Part shown: positions 37,601-49,480 of the stretch, piece after piece
Numbering within the stretch: the stretch's first letter is position 1
Layout of the letters: each line of letters begins with the position of its first letter
Assembly (NCBI RefSeq): GCF_000524195.1
Contig: NW_020170475.1
Coordinates: 224,254-288,253 of the forward strand
Length of the DNA: 64,000 nucleotides
DNA from: Echinococcus granulosus
Taxonomy: Eukaryota; Platyhelminthes; Cestoda; Cyclophyllidea; Taeniidae
Direction: 5' to 3'
The notes under the pieces: model-generated
What the model was told of the DNA's origin: nothing
The model's input: the letters and a program-made list of their open reading frames with translations, nothing else
Databases searched by the model: none
Program-made: the position numbers and the translations under genes

Positions 37601-40600
37601 GCTTTTCCAGATTGTTTAACGATCTTTCTACATTTTTAATGCGATTTAATTCCTTTTCATGGAATCAGATTTCTACTACCTATTTCAGTGGTTCTTGGTT
37701 AATAACTATAATATGAAAGTGCAAAACACTCATTTGGCAGAATGAGATTGCATTTCAACTCCTTAGTGGCTCACCTTTTCTAGGTTTCGAAATTCACTGG
37801 AAGATTTCGGTTTGCAGTGAGTGGCGTGACCAAAACAGGAGCATCGTCCCCAAACGTTCCACTCGTACATAGCGTAGTAGTACTTTCGGCGTATTGCCGA
37901 GGAATTGTCCAAGTTCATATCACCTGTTTGACAAGTATTGAAGTTATTGTGATCAACTGAAGTGGCAATTCATTATTTACTGTATAATGTTGGAATATTA
38001 CTTTATCGCAGATTTTTTAAATACGCCTTAAATGAAAAAGGATAGTGTAGTCTTTTTAAATTGTGTTTTAAAGATTGCACTACCTTCACTCCAGCCGAAG
38101 GGGCGTATGGACTGTAATGTGGGAATTGTATGCGAGGTTGACCATATTCCAAATTATGGGTTTTTGGAATCTAAGCAAATTCGAACTCAAAACTATGTTT
38201 CAACGTAATTTGCAGATGATGCACGTGTATACTTGATTCTCAATAAGCTTATGGACAAATAACTAGGTAAAGAAGTCATTTAAATAGCACGTAAAAAACG
38301 GATCACTTAAAGTATAAAATGATGAGGCTAGCGGCTCTGTTGTTACCGCTGAAACTACTGTTAAATCACCACCGATTCATCATAGAAGATGGAAAAGACT
38401 AAAGCATTCAAAAAATTGTAATATTTGGGTTTCTTGACGCAAGAGTTGAATTCGCCTGGACTGCCTTCGCATCACCCATGAAGCATTTTCAGAAAAGTCA
38501 TTTGAAATCAAAAAGGAGAACAGTTTAACCGCCCATAAGAATATCGCTTATCATTAAGCGTAAATGTTTACTTAGATATAAAAGCATTAACTACAATTGT
38601 TTTGTACAAAATGTTGACTTATAAGCCGCACAAAATTTTGCATGGGCTTAGAAATGAAGAAATTCGTGTTTTTGAGCAAAGTCTTGCTGAATTTAGAGAT
38701 TCCCAACACCCTTCCATCAATTTGTAACAAATTTGGGTCCTTTAAAGGTAACTAAGGACTTATAAATTTGTGACTATATATCGCATAGATAGATATCGGT
38801 TATTGTGCAAGTCTTCTTCTTAAGTATGAAACACAGCATCCAGTACAGTTGCTGCTAGCAACGGAAGCTAATTTTTTATCATAGGTGCATTCGCGTCATT
38901 GGAACACTCCGTTTAAGGATTGGATCATCAATCTAGTAAACACTGTGGACGCCTTCACCCAGGTGCTCGCTTGACCGACTCTCTGTTTATGAAATCCCGA
39001 TAGAGGCAGCCAAATTCACATGACATCTGGCTGTGAATTGACATACACCCTAAAAAAGAGGAAATCGGTGTTCGTCACCTACCAAGTTCTGTTACAAGGT
39101 TGGAGTAAGGAGGACCCGAATACAACACCTCAGCGCGAGAATTTTCGGAAGACGTAAATCAAGTTTAATTAAATAATGGGTTTGTAGTTCTTACTTTGCG
39201 TATTTATAGGATCTGACTAGTATTTTTTGACTGCATTCTTTGAATTAAATAATTTCAATCACTTCCTCTCATTCCTAATATTTTCAGTTTTTATCCAATT
39301 TCCTCGTCTTGGCAAAATGAATTCGGAAAACATCATGGACAGTGACATTCGTCCAGTGCACTCTCTGGTAAAACAAACTAAAGGTAAACAGTACGAACAA
39401 TAGCTTGCCGTGTGTTAATCATACTGTTCTACAGAAAGGTTCTTTTCTTTATCGGACAGGCCACTAAAGAAACCACATCGCTTAGTGTCGGCAGGACTAC
39501 TAGGAGCAGCCATCTGTAGACCTAATCTCGATTTCACTGACAGCAACAAACGAATTCCTTCTACTATTCTTAAATATTTATCAATGCCCGTCGGTTTGAC
39601 CTTATCAGTCCCATGCCACATGGCACTACACTTACATCTTCCTGGTATTTTTCACGACTTCAATAGGAATAGGAATCTATTATGATATCACCTATCATTG
39701 CTTTTTTAATTCAATTCGTGGTATTCCCGACCAACTAGATTGCATAGGTTAATCTAAGATTATAAGAATGATCGGTTAATTTGCTCCGTTGGCTAAAAAT
39801 TTTGCGATTTCCTGCCCAATTGCCGTTTGAAAATATTCACAAAAGCCAAATCGTAAAGATTGCACATTAATACAACAGACTGTACTACCTGCGAATTTGA
39901 AAAGGGAGAGGATTTTACTGTTCATAAAGTTATTCAAAAATTTGGTTGCTCGACCATCATTAGTAATTTCTTTCCACATTGGTCTTATATGGGGAAACAT
40001 TTGAGAATTCAAAAAGAATATGTACACTGCATGATCCTGCCCTTTCTCTGAGGTGTAAGGGTATGCTATTTTCTTAAGGTAACTCCAAATGATACAAACA
40101 AAACGTCCAGCTACAAGTAGAACAACTCGTACAGATTCGCGGCATTGTTTACTTCTTACGCTAGTCAAGGGTAAGACCCGGTGGTGTGTCTGTCTGTGCG
40201 TCCGTACCAAGTTGTGGGTGAATTCGCGTGTCCTCTTGACCGAAGCGTTTACGCTACCTGTTCAATCTGGGAATTTGTAGACACCGCTTCACCCCTCTGA
40301 GGGCAAATATTCATTCTTATTTTAGCAAATGTTAGCTACTTGGCCCTATTCTCTTAAATTTTAATGCAGAAATATTTGCAAAGTCAATTCACCTAAAGTG
40401 GATTTATTGGTACGCCTGTTCATTAGTACACTAATGAGTAAGTCGTATCCTCCATCAAACCAGATGTCGAAAACACAGTAATTATTACTTTAGGTTAGTT
40501 ATTATTTTGAGTTCCTCCCAAAACTGTCATTGATATTAATGAGGAGTCTGAGCGATCCGTCACAACTATTTTCTACTTCAAATCGAAAATAAAACCTTGC

Positions 40601-43043
40601 TTATGAAGTAATATTAACTAAGTCTTATTTGCTTTGTCTCAGATTAGGTGTAGAGGAAGTAAATATCTCCACTCTGAAGTGCGGAATATTGTTATACTTA
40701 TAAACTATTTCGTTTTAAGCTACTGAAAGCGTTGAGGTTGCAATATTTAGTTATTCAGTTAAATTTCCCAAATTTTTAAATATTTCCTTCAGTAATGGGA
40801 CAGTTATAGCGGACGTAATTAATGCTAATTTAGTCTTTTAATTATTCCTGCACACTTTTTTTCATTTGACTTATTTCAATATGCGCCAAAACCAAGTCTC
40901 ATTACGGAAGTACGAAATAACTTAAGATTGAACCGCGCTTTTTTAGGTTCTATTTCGCTTGCTGTATTTTAGTCTAACTTTCAAAATAGCAATCCCTGGA
41001 GAGCGTATATGGATACACTCTCGCTATTTCCAGTTAGCTCTACTAAGGTGCGTATATATAGAGCTGTTTGGGAAATAGATCCTTGTAAAGTTAGTAAGAT
41101 CTGAGATGTACTTGGTAAAACAGATTAAACGTCTCATTTGTCCCCAAACAAAGATTTGTACGACCGCATTTTTCTACCGTACTAAACTAAGAAGACAGAG
41201 TGCAACTCACCCAATGTGTTGAGGCGTGTAAAAGTCACTCGCAGATTGGTGATAGCTGTCAGGTTTTGTCGTTCCTCGCTATATGGTGGGAGATTCGCGT
41301 GCATTTCACTCGGAGCTGCCATGAAGGCGACCTTAAGACGGAAAATGATTCTTAATTAGATGAGTACTGCATACCTCTCTCGTTAGCATCCAAGACAAAA
41401 AGTATGCGTCTTTATTAGCATATTCGAATTCGGAGAATTTAGGATTTGTTTAGAACTATGGAATTAAAATTTGCTAAACCGTTTTAGAATAGCTTCGCTA
41501 ATCACAAAGACATGATGTAAATAGGAACCATCATTCACCAAAAATAATAGGTTCTTCTCCTGTATATCTTGGAATTGCACTATGCCATCAATATCCACAT
41601 GAGTATACATCTACTGAGCCATATTTAATGCAAAATACGAAGCCGAAAAGGAATCCCAATCTATATTTATAATTTTAGGAGAACTATATTCAATATTCCA
41701 TATATTTTAAGTTAGAATCGCATATTGCATGCAGTATGCCCATCGAGTACAACAAATATTTTGCGAAAAATGTAAGTTAGGCCAAAGATGTCATCCATGA
41801 AAATAGACTTTACCAAATAATGTGCTTCAAATTATGCCTCAAAGTTTAAGTTAATTTAAATATTTGGAGGCTGTGGACATGATTTTACACTTTTTATTTT
41901 AAATTCCATTCGTCGTTGCAATGGCGTGCGAATCTGGTGACCAGTTACATCATGGTTTAATAATTTCTTTAATCGAATTCTAGCCAACCAGCAAGGCTTT
42001 CAAAGCAGCAACTGAGGTTTACCCGTCTCTGCAGCATATTGCCCATCCAGAGCAAATCCAAAAACTACTTGTAATTAGTTATGTACTGAAACCACACAGA
42101 ATATGATTGTTGTCAAAATTAATGTAAGGAGGATAAAAAACACTTACCACACCGCCCTCGGAAGGTGTCAGCTGGCTGTAGATACTGGTGCAAGTGACGT
42201 CCCTGAGAGAGCGTCTGGGTCGTTCAGGGATGCTGGGAAAGTCACGTGGACAGTTATTGGAGAAATAGGCATAAGGCTGCCAGGTCTGTGCAAAGTCCAC
42301 CGAACGTTCCAGATACATGGCGGCGGGACGAAAAGTCTTGAAGCGAAGGATGGTAGATATAAATTGAAATTGGGTCTCCAAATTGAGCGTCAGAGTAACA
42401 TTGTGTAAGGCGTTCTCAGATTGCCACCTCAACAAAAAAGACAAAATGTGTTTGGATAAGAGAGAGTATTTAAATCATCGCAAAGATGAATAATTAGATT
42501 AACACTGAAATTATGTTTGTTTCACGGACCTTGCTAAAGCATTTATTGCATGTTTAAAGTCTTATTCGCATAAAAACTACCATTCCTGAAGTTCCGATAA
42601 TTTGCTGACTGGCAGTAAAGAAGACTCAAGACAATCCAAGACAGAATATTTATTAAGGAATACAAAATATTTCCCATAAATAAGCTCTAAATTGGCGAAA
42701 ACTTATTTACGTACCACCTTCCGGGGTCACTGGGAACTCGGGATATAACGTTTTCGACACGGTGGCTGTTTGGATTTGTGATAGAGTTGTATGCTTGTTT
42801 GGAATAACATTCACTGCAGTGGCTTTTACCGCTAGCAGTGACAACACAATAGGTATCCACATTTTCCAATCCGCAGGTAGAAGAAGCAACTAAAGCATTA
42901 TCCCTGCCAATTAGAAGATCCCCAGCTCGAGGACTACAAATAGTATTTCGGCAAGAATAGTTATCTTCATAAGCAGTAGTAACATGAGTGCTTAGCAGTA
43001 AAATCAATAATACTTCTACAACGTCCGATGCTGACAGAGACAT
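24078..43043 (-). CDS. LAMB1: Laminin subunit beta, complete in 29 exons
   Basis: This is a secreted basement-membrane glycoprotein that forms a heterotrimer with alpha and gamma chains. Exons (minus, 5' to 3'): 42715-43043, 42148-42427, 41211-41331, 37775-37923, 37179-37299, 36143-36331, 35885-36064, 35691-35800, 34387-34662, 34149-34242, 33298-33413, 32788-32968, 32231-32374, 31978-32153, 30981-31182, 30591-30763, 29685-29933, 29501-29603, 28705-28896, 28459-28624, 28177-28379, 27768-27991, 27384-27692, 27131-27301, 26225-26403, 26020-26149, 25767-25940, 24289-24475, 24078-24214. All are GT-AG and in phase: 5265 nt, 1754 aa (human LAMB1 about 1786). Order: signal peptide 1-24, LN, five LE, LF, eight LE, coiled coil with cysteine knob, penultimate Cys. 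The LF domain and knob mark a beta chain, not gamma. The longest intron (37924-41210) holds no gene I recognise. An unusual acidic Gly-rich break lies in exon 28. Confidence 0.97.
28705..32374 (-). other. Laminin beta LE repeats 6-13
   Basis: Exons 13-19 hold eight more LE modules, beginning [14 protein letters not shown] and ending [15 protein letters not shown] / [15 protein letters not shown]. They are followed by [15 protein letters not shown], the conserved entry into the coiled-coil arm. Module boundaries do not coincide with exon boundaries. Confidence 0.92.
32788..34500 (-). other. Laminin beta LF (IV type B) domain
   Basis: Encoded by the end of exon 9 and exons 10-12. Recognisable pieces are [47 protein letters not shown] and [15 protein letters not shown]. 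The beta-specific LF domain is more diverged here than the LE modules around it. The exon 10/11 junction forms an S-D codon pair in phase, and a nearby open frame at 34027-34102 is not needed. Confidence 0.85.
34500..37923 (-). other. Laminin beta short-arm LE repeats 1-5
   Basis: Exons 4-9 encode eight-cysteine EGF-like modules: [10 protein letters not shown] / [27 protein letters not shown] / [16 protein letters not shown], [28 protein letters not shown], and a fifth short one ending [13 protein letters not shown] that leads into the LF domain. Five modules before LF is the number seen in beta-1 and beta-2 chains. Confidence 0.9.
41211..43043 (-). other. Laminin beta signal peptide and LN (N-terminal) domain, exons 1-3
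   Basis: Exon 1 starts [20 protein letters not shown], a typical signal peptide, followed by [27 protein letters not shown] and NSHRVENV, which are hallmarks of the LN domain that drives network polymerisation. Exon 2 gives [10 protein letters not shown] and [17 protein letters not shown], matching LN of beta chains. Exon 3 gives [19 protein letters not shown]. Splicing across exon 1/2 recreates the conserved WWQSEN (TG|G codon split). Confidence 0.95.
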
Positions 43044-43755
43044 TCCACCCTAGCGACAGCCTTAGTTTTGAAATGTGGCTTTTCTACAGCGGCCTAATAT
43101 CGGGGTGTACAAAGCAGGTCAAGGTCATAATAACTTGGTGTTATTTGGGAAAAATTTGTATTTGTGATTGTAAAATACTGACATGATATTGGTCTTAGAT
43201 TATTATGTTTTTTTCGTTTACGAGATTCCAGTTAATTTCAAAATGCACCTATTTTGTACCCTAAAGATTTAGCATTTTGCAGCTGACTTAACATTCGTAT
43301 TTACACCCTTGTCATTGCGCCTTTTTAGTTGCAGAAATGGACTTACTCATTCCAACAATTTTATTACCGAAACACATTTTGTAAGTGACAGAGTATGATC
43401 CCGATGAGAACAGGAGGCATATGTCCTATTTCATTGTTACTCATAACTTCAGCCTTCCAGTTAGTGATATGCACGATTGAAATCGGAACAACGTGCCACA
43501 GCAAGTGCCTAAAATTTTGAATTTGAGTTTGTTACCTTGTTAGTTATAAATTTGTTCTTGGGCAGGGTGTCTCGCTAAAATCCAGACTTCTTGTCACTTT
43601 TAACAAATTGATACATCTTCAGCAATAATACTTGAAGTTGCAATGTTTTATTAGGGAGCCTGGTACCCAAACAGTTAAAAATACCTATAACTGCGAAAGT
43701 GGACATAAATTATGCCTACTGTTCCTGTGCAAAAAGGCTCCATATTTAGCGTTCT
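43044..43755. other. Region upstream of laminin beta
   Basis: It should contain the laminin beta promoter and 5' UTR on the minus strand. No TATA box or other site stands out and no gene is seen. Confidence 0.4.
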
Positions 43756-43756
43756 G

Positions 43757-43799
43757 AGACCTTCCTGAAGATGAAAGCAGAAATAACTGTTGGACGGAA
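43757..43799 (+). repeat. Partial duplicate adjoining repeat R, copy 1
   Basis: ccttcctgaagatgaaagca and the following bases resemble the start of the next repeat (tttccctgaagacgaaagaa at 43813), suggesting a ~45-bp tandem duplication at the left edge of copy 1. Confidence 0.55.
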
Positions 43800-43801
43800 T
43801 T

Positions 43802-43961
43802 GTAGCGTCCCAAAGTTTCCCTGAAGACGAAAGAAAACGCAATACTCGGGCAGAACACATATATTTGTATTCTACATACCGAAGGTACTAGAGCTACTGG
43901 CATGACCCTTGGAAGAGTCCACCCGACGTGGTACAATAGTCAAGTCAAAATGGCTCCTCAC
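43802..43961 (+). repeat. Repeat R, copy 1 of 3
   Basis: Shares an ordered set of blocks with 44492-44645 and 46440-46590: tag-cgtccc, ctgaagacgaaag, a cagaa-aca block, ggtact-g-gct-ctggcatgaccc, cccac-cg-ggtacaat, gtca-aa-tggctcct. All three copies lie in the same orientation within 2.8 kb. No long open frame follows the conserved blocks, so it looks like a non-coding element or LTR-like fragment. Confidence 0.75.
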
Positions 43962-43996
43962 TAAAGCCGAGAGTTAAATAAACAGCATATTACATA

Positions 43997-44118
43997 GCCC
44001 CACTCCTCTTTTGAGCGTCGTCCCCGACGCTCCCCTTGGTCAACCTCCTGCGTCAGCTATCACAACTTAGTCAGTGCTCTAAGGAAACACCCACGACCCG
44101 GCCGTGCCAGTCATCAAA
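43997..44118. repeat. Dispersed repeat, copy 2 (partner at 18319)
   Basis: Diverged copy of the segment at 18319-18430, sharing gcgtcgtc, cttggtcaac-tcctgcgtcag and a tcatca tail. It lies between copies 1 and 2 of repeat R. Confidence 0.6.
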
Positions 44119-44491
44119 TTTCTATGCAACTGTGGAGATACTTGACCGCAACGTCACTTGTCGCTCTTGGCACTTTAACCGAATCTGGGGAATGTACCGC
44201 AAATTCACCTCTTCAACAGCTTTACGCAGGTGCGGCAGGGAAAATCTGTAACGAAACTTTCAGATGGTTCACGGCTAATGTTGCTTCAGTTGTTAATAGC
44301 TTTCCTGCAGAATACGGGACTAAAGTAGATGCCAAAGGTAGACGTCAATTTCATCCCTTCTGTTTGGGATCATCACCATTCTCCCATCTGTAGCGTATGT
44401 ACTTCTTCCACTACGCTAAGTTTTATAATGCAGCAGTGAAAATCAGGGCATATGTCCTTTAGGATCGGGTTCGCTTTCCGTTGTTACCAGT

Positions 44492-44645
44492 GTAGCGTGA
44501 CAAGACTTACCTGGAGACGAAAGAAGACATGATACTAGGGCAGAATACACTTTTTTGGCACATATAAGGTACTAGGGCTGCTGGCATGACCCAAAGGCCA
44601 GCCCACCCAGCGTGGTACAATGACCAAGTCAAAAGTGGCTCCTCA
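44492..44645 (+). repeat. Repeat R, copy 2 of 3
   Basis: Begins tagcgtgacaagacttacct and carries gagacgaaagaagacatgat, ctggcatgacccaaaggcca, gtggtacaatgaccaagtca and ends agtggctcctca. It is the closest of the three to a consensus by eye. Confidence 0.75.
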
Positions 44646-46439
44646 TATCTTGCGTGTTCCACCTACACCAATAGATGAGTGTTTGACTCAGGACGAGCAA
44701 ATCTTTTTCACTCAACTGCAATCAAATCCTGATTCACCTATAATGGCCTCAGCATTACCCTTAATAAAAATGCAGGCAATACACGAATTATTCACTCACT
44801 AGTAATTTCAAATTAAAATGGGAAGAAAGGCTTCCGATTGCGATTCTCTGCAAGCATCCCTATGCATACTTAAATTCCCAAAAATTGATAATGTCTCGAG
44901 ACCTACACTCATGATGCAATCCTTGAATTGGCCAACATTACACGTTGCCAGACTTGGAATGTCAAGTCAGTTAATGGAAGGTGAGGACAAATTGAAATGG
45001 TCTGCCATGGATGTGAACATAAGGCGCTTCTCCCGTACCCTCAGCCATAAGACAGGAATCACGCAATCCAAGTCCTATTCGAATCCCTGTAATTCCGTAC
45101 CTCATCAACAAACGAATGTGGGCTTGTCGAATTCTTTCCAGCCAAATCACTCCACTTGGTAACTCAATATGATCAATCTCATAAAAATGAGCACAAGTTT
45201 AACCCATACGCACAATAGTAAAGTGACTTGAAAGGCGTGTCGCATCAACTGCTTCAAAGTCATCCACACAATGCGTCATTTCACCACACCTCCTCATTTC
45301 CTTGATAAAAGTCTTCCCCGCACTGCCACCTCTACTCACCGCAGCCATTCAACTCTAACATCAGCATCACCACCATCTTTGAATAACTTGACCAAAGGTC
45401 ACAGGCCACAGACTGAGCCGTCACTCAGACAGTCACTTCCACTTCTCTTCTCTCTCCACTCAGGATGGTAAATTCTAAGTCAAATGCAAGTTTAGCAGCT
45501 CAAACTTCCTCTATCAGTCCTACTTTAAAGTCGAATTATTGCATGGAGAGGAGCAGAAACATCTCGGTAAAACAATATATGCTACAGTTCTCACTGCAGG
45601 GATATCAATCCAGTAGGAACACTGGAGTTACGACAGTGTCACGTCAAAGGAAGATGGAGTGAGGTCTGTGAAAACCTCCTCCTGGGTAGAGGGCGAGGGT
45701 GGACCAAGCAGCCACACCGGAGATGTGCAAGAGTCATTGGAAATCATTGTTTGTGCTCTTAGATGCAAATAAGGAAGTAGTATGAATTAAAAATAGTGTG
45801 CTTACTGTACTTTTGAGAGACCTTAGATACGTAGAAGGCAGAGCAGAGTAGAATTATTCCAAATTTCCGATCTAATATAATAATGTGGAAAAGGACTAAT
45901 ATATTTAACAGTAATAGAGACTAGTTGAGACAACCACTAGTGCATCATCTAATCTCCTCTGCTTACACACTAATTAACTTGACATGCAACCGTCATCTAA
46001 TCCAAAAAGCAACCGTACCATCAACTACCAATGGGAAAAGTCCTCATCTGCTAAGTTTGCTTGTTTCTAAAGGAATAGTGAGCAAGTTAAAGGGGTTAAA
46101 ACATTAACCCATTACGCAATATCAAATGCACACATATTTTCGTTCACTACGTTAATGTTGTGTTGCACGCACAGGAGAGTATTGGCAGTTTTTTCTGACC
46201 ACCACTACTGAAACGAAGATGGCTATAAACACTACCTAGCACAAATTAACATGAGTCTGGACAATTGCTGCGCCGTTCTACCTCAACGCGGTGGGCCTAC
46301 GAAAAAGGAACATCACGGCAATTATTACTGACTGTGATGAATACAAATGGCAATGCCCTTGTTAACTTCTCTATGTGTAATCAATTAGTTACAGGAGTTT
46401 TAAAGTGTTTCAGTCGTCATCAAGCATTGTCACATAATG
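44646..46439. other. Repeat-rich intergenic DNA without a recognised gene
   Basis: Only short open frames with no family match that I can name. Base composition is more even than in the flanks, as expected for old transposon-derived sequence, but no protein domain is readable. Confidence 0.45.
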
Positions 46440-46590
46440 TAATGCCCCAAAACTTTCCTGAAGATGAAAGAGGACATAATACGTGGGCAGACTATATATG
46501 TTCAACATGCAGGAAGGGTTGGGGCCACTGACATGGCCCAGAGGCCAGCCCACCTGGCAAAAGTACAATGACCAAGACACAAAGTGGCCC
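46440..46590 (+). repeat. Repeat R, copy 3 of 3
   Basis: Begins taatgccccaaaactttcct and carries gaagatgaaagaggacataa, cactgacatggcccagaggc, and acaatgaccaagacacaaag, ending at tggccc. It adjoins the 3' end of the decayed Ty3/gypsy element. Confidence 0.7.
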
Positions 46591-47018
46591 TTTACCAAAA
46601 CGTACTACAATAAAGTATCAACTTGCTTCAAAATTCGGTCTGGAGTGACATTTACAAGTATTTCTCATATAAACTCAACGATAGCTTGTAGTAGTAGCAG
46701 TGGGGCAGCTTTATCTTCACGATGCCGGATCAGAGAGATGAGTCCAAATAGTTATAGCCAAGATGTAGTGTTTTAATTGGACGCCTTCGATACGCTGTAT
46801 AGCTATGGAGGTGCTGTAGCACGTTGATGTGCATTGTAAACAGAGCTGATGCGCCAGGACTGGTGACAACTATAACCCCCATGTTTAGTAGTGTTGTCCT
46901 ATTCGCACGATGGGTCCGCGCGTGAGTCAAAACCGCAGATACGGTAGTATGATAGGCACCGCAATGTCCTTCCTTTAGAGGATCATATTGAGGATAAGGC
47001 TCTCGATTATTATTTATA
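46591..47018 (-). mobile_element. Possible 3' LTR remnant of the Ty3/gypsy element
   Basis: This lies just past the pol stop at 47019, where the 3' LTR should be on the minus strand, and has no coding signal. I did not find a matching copy upstream of pol near 49.5-51 kb, so the LTR call rests on position alone. Confidence 0.3.
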
Positions 47019-49480
47019 CTAATAGACTAAATTCGCAGAACCCACCAGAGGTGTGGTAACACGTCCAACACGTGTACGTAGTACAGATGGTGAGGAGGAC
47101 GGATCAGAGGAGTGTGCGTCAATATTTACATAAGAAGATAACGTTCGTGTGAATGCAGGATGAATATGAGATGGATTGGAAGTGTTGGACAGAAGGAGTA
47201 AGGGAAGAAACTTCACGTAAGCAATTTTAAATTTTTCGTTACTGGTCGAATCCTTTGTACCCTTGCGGCCGATGCCAAAATGCGTGTCACGTTATTCCAG
47301 CACTCCGTATGGAACGTCAGGGAGTGAAAGCAAGGGAGGCCGAACTCCAACAATCACAAGGGGAGAACCAAAGAGACTCGGGTTGTTTGGACGCGCAAGG
47401 AAAGGTAGGGGCTGGTTGACGTATGTAATGCTTGAGAGGGGTGAGTAGGAAGCGAGGTCAACTTCACTAGCTGTGAAGACAACAGTAAGCATTTCACCGA
47501 GGAAGCCAAGTGTAGTATCAAGTAATATCCCACAGAGGAAATAGCCAATCTGCTCTTTCACTGCATGACGGATTCCAAGTAAGATGATAGAGAGCAACCT
47601 GGTTCAACTCACACTAAGTTCAACCATAGTGGCAGCTTTCAGTTGAGTATGAAAGTGTTTAACAAGTCAACTGACGACAGGGTGGGAGGCAGACATCTTT
47701 ATGCTATCACATTCGAGCAAACTTGTTGATCTCAGGATAGGGACAAAAGGGAACTGCGAGTTGCGGACGTTGGTGATTGGGAACATCCGCGACTTGACCA
47801 GCGCTTGGGCCACTGTCAGTGAAGAGATGTCTTTCATGGAGAGTTCCCCAGGCCAACGTGTAAAACAATAGATGGAATTTAACACACGGAATAGCACCAA
47901 CGATATTCAGGTGAATATTTTCAAAACGCAAATCGAGCAAAGAGAATGTGCCAAGAGTAGATTTAACGTGGCAATACACTTTACCCTGTTGACAATGGAT
48001 ACAGAATTTTGTCCATTATCCATCGCAGATGAGTTTCGAGTTGGCGTTAGTGCTGGGGTGGGGCAGCAAATGCAAATGCTTAAAGATATTGCGAAGGAAG
48101 GACTCTGGGATGAAACTTCGTAGTTTGCCAGTGGAGACGCTGCAAGCGGTTGCTATGCCAGCTTCGAAAAGGGCAAACTCATGAAACTTAAGAGACGGGC
48201 GCTGATGCAGTCCATCTAGATTAGATTCAGAAAGTCCAGCGTTAGTCGGTGCTTCCAAATCGAAAGTGATACGCTCTAGGTAGTGTAGCCCAACAGGAGA
48301 CAGTACATCTGCGACTGTGTTCCGGTTCCCTTCGTCATAGCGTTTGTTGGTAGTAGACCATAAGGGGAAATCTACATGCTTTATCTCTCATGACGGACAC
48401 CAGACTGATGCTGAGATCAGTGCATAGCGTAAAGTGAAGGATCCTCGAGGAGAGTTCTGAAGCGCCTGGTCACGAGATAATTTTCCAGCAGTTCTCCACC
48501 AAGCGTACTGTAGCGTTTTGGCTCTGGAGGAAGATGTTGAAGCCCGCTATTTACAGCCTGCTGCTGGATCAGTGGAGAGGTGGGTCGATAAAGTCGATTT
48601 GTCCGGGACAGTTTTTACTAGGCCGAAAGTCCTGATTTCCTCACTGATGAGTTCTAACCGATGAGTACCTTTGCACAAGAGACCTATAAGCCGTTGAGCC
48701 GATTCAGTACGACGATAAAATTTGACGAGAACAATAAGTCGACAAAGTTGACTGTCGGAAGTTAGAGATGGATGAGCCTTGAATGTGTTCATTTTCTCGG
48801 ATAATAGACTATTGTCGAGTCACCTAATAGTGTGTCCAAGAAAACTCACTGAAATTAAGCTAGCTAATGTTAACTGTTATCTCGTACAAATTCAAACAAG
48901 CCAAAAAGGAGTGTGGTGGTCTTCGGGCAAAGGTAATTCGAGAGTAAATTAATTTTTCTTCGTGGATGTGGGGAACAGGGTACTTATTCGGCACCGTCAA
49001 AGCATTGATTGCGTGAGAGTGTGCGTAACGTTTCCAGTGGCCAGGTCTCTTTTTAGGCGCCTTATGGAGGGAAGAAGACCGGGAGCTGCTGAAACGTTCG
49101 GTAATGGTAAAGTTTAGCACTACTGAAATTCTGGTTTGGCTTCTTTGGTCTTCTCGGAGGACAGGAGTCTATGTCTTGCCAAGATGGGGGGGCTACTGAA
49201 GTGAATGTGATGTACAACGTTGTTTCCGGGTTTAACGAGGGAGGGCGATTGTTCAACGCTGGAGAATCGATCAAGTACCGAAAACCCATTATCAGGAGTT
49301 TGAGCTCCTTAAATTAAGCATATTGGCTCTCCCTAGAACGGAGAGTATGGCAGCACTGTCGAGGAGTCCTTGGGCAAGTAGATCATCGGCCAAACCGAAG
49401 TACATGAGGAAATCAACATCAATGAGGGCGTGTTGGAAGTCGGATTTTGTGAGGATGAAAGAGAACGGTGTCATTTATCA
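47019..49480 (-). pseudogene. Decayed Ty3/gypsy (CsRn1-like) pol: protease, RT, RNase H, integrase
   Basis: Collinear retrotransposon domains read on the minus strand across several frames. The protease end is at 49292-49474 (IDVDFLMYFGL). RT is at 48860-49120 (APKKRPGHW, NALTVPNKYPVPHIH) and 48547-48792 (VLVKFYRRTESAQ). RNase H is at about 48400-48540 (KRYSTLGGELLENYL), with its end leading to VADVLSP. The integrase zinc-binding region is at 48016-48258, the integrase core at 47667-47979 (FENIHLNIVG; FTRWPG and TVAQALVKS in another frame), and the integrase end at 47292-47597 (LLGIRHAVKEQIGY). The C-terminal tail stops at 47019. Frameshifts and stops separate nearly every block, so it is inactive. 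No gag or 5' LTR is recognised. HAVKE-type integrase ends are typical of flatworm CsRn1/Kobuki elements; that subclass is my inference. Confidence 0.85.

Noticed and set aside
39776..40210. 144-codon minus-strand frame in the largest laminin intron
   Set aside because: No family resemblance, no splice context, and AT-biased composition like the rest of the intron. Probably chance.
40999..41022. Ten-base inverted repeat with a four-base loop in a laminin intron
   Set aside because: One mismatch, no conserved flanks, and of a size expected by chance in a 64-kb window.
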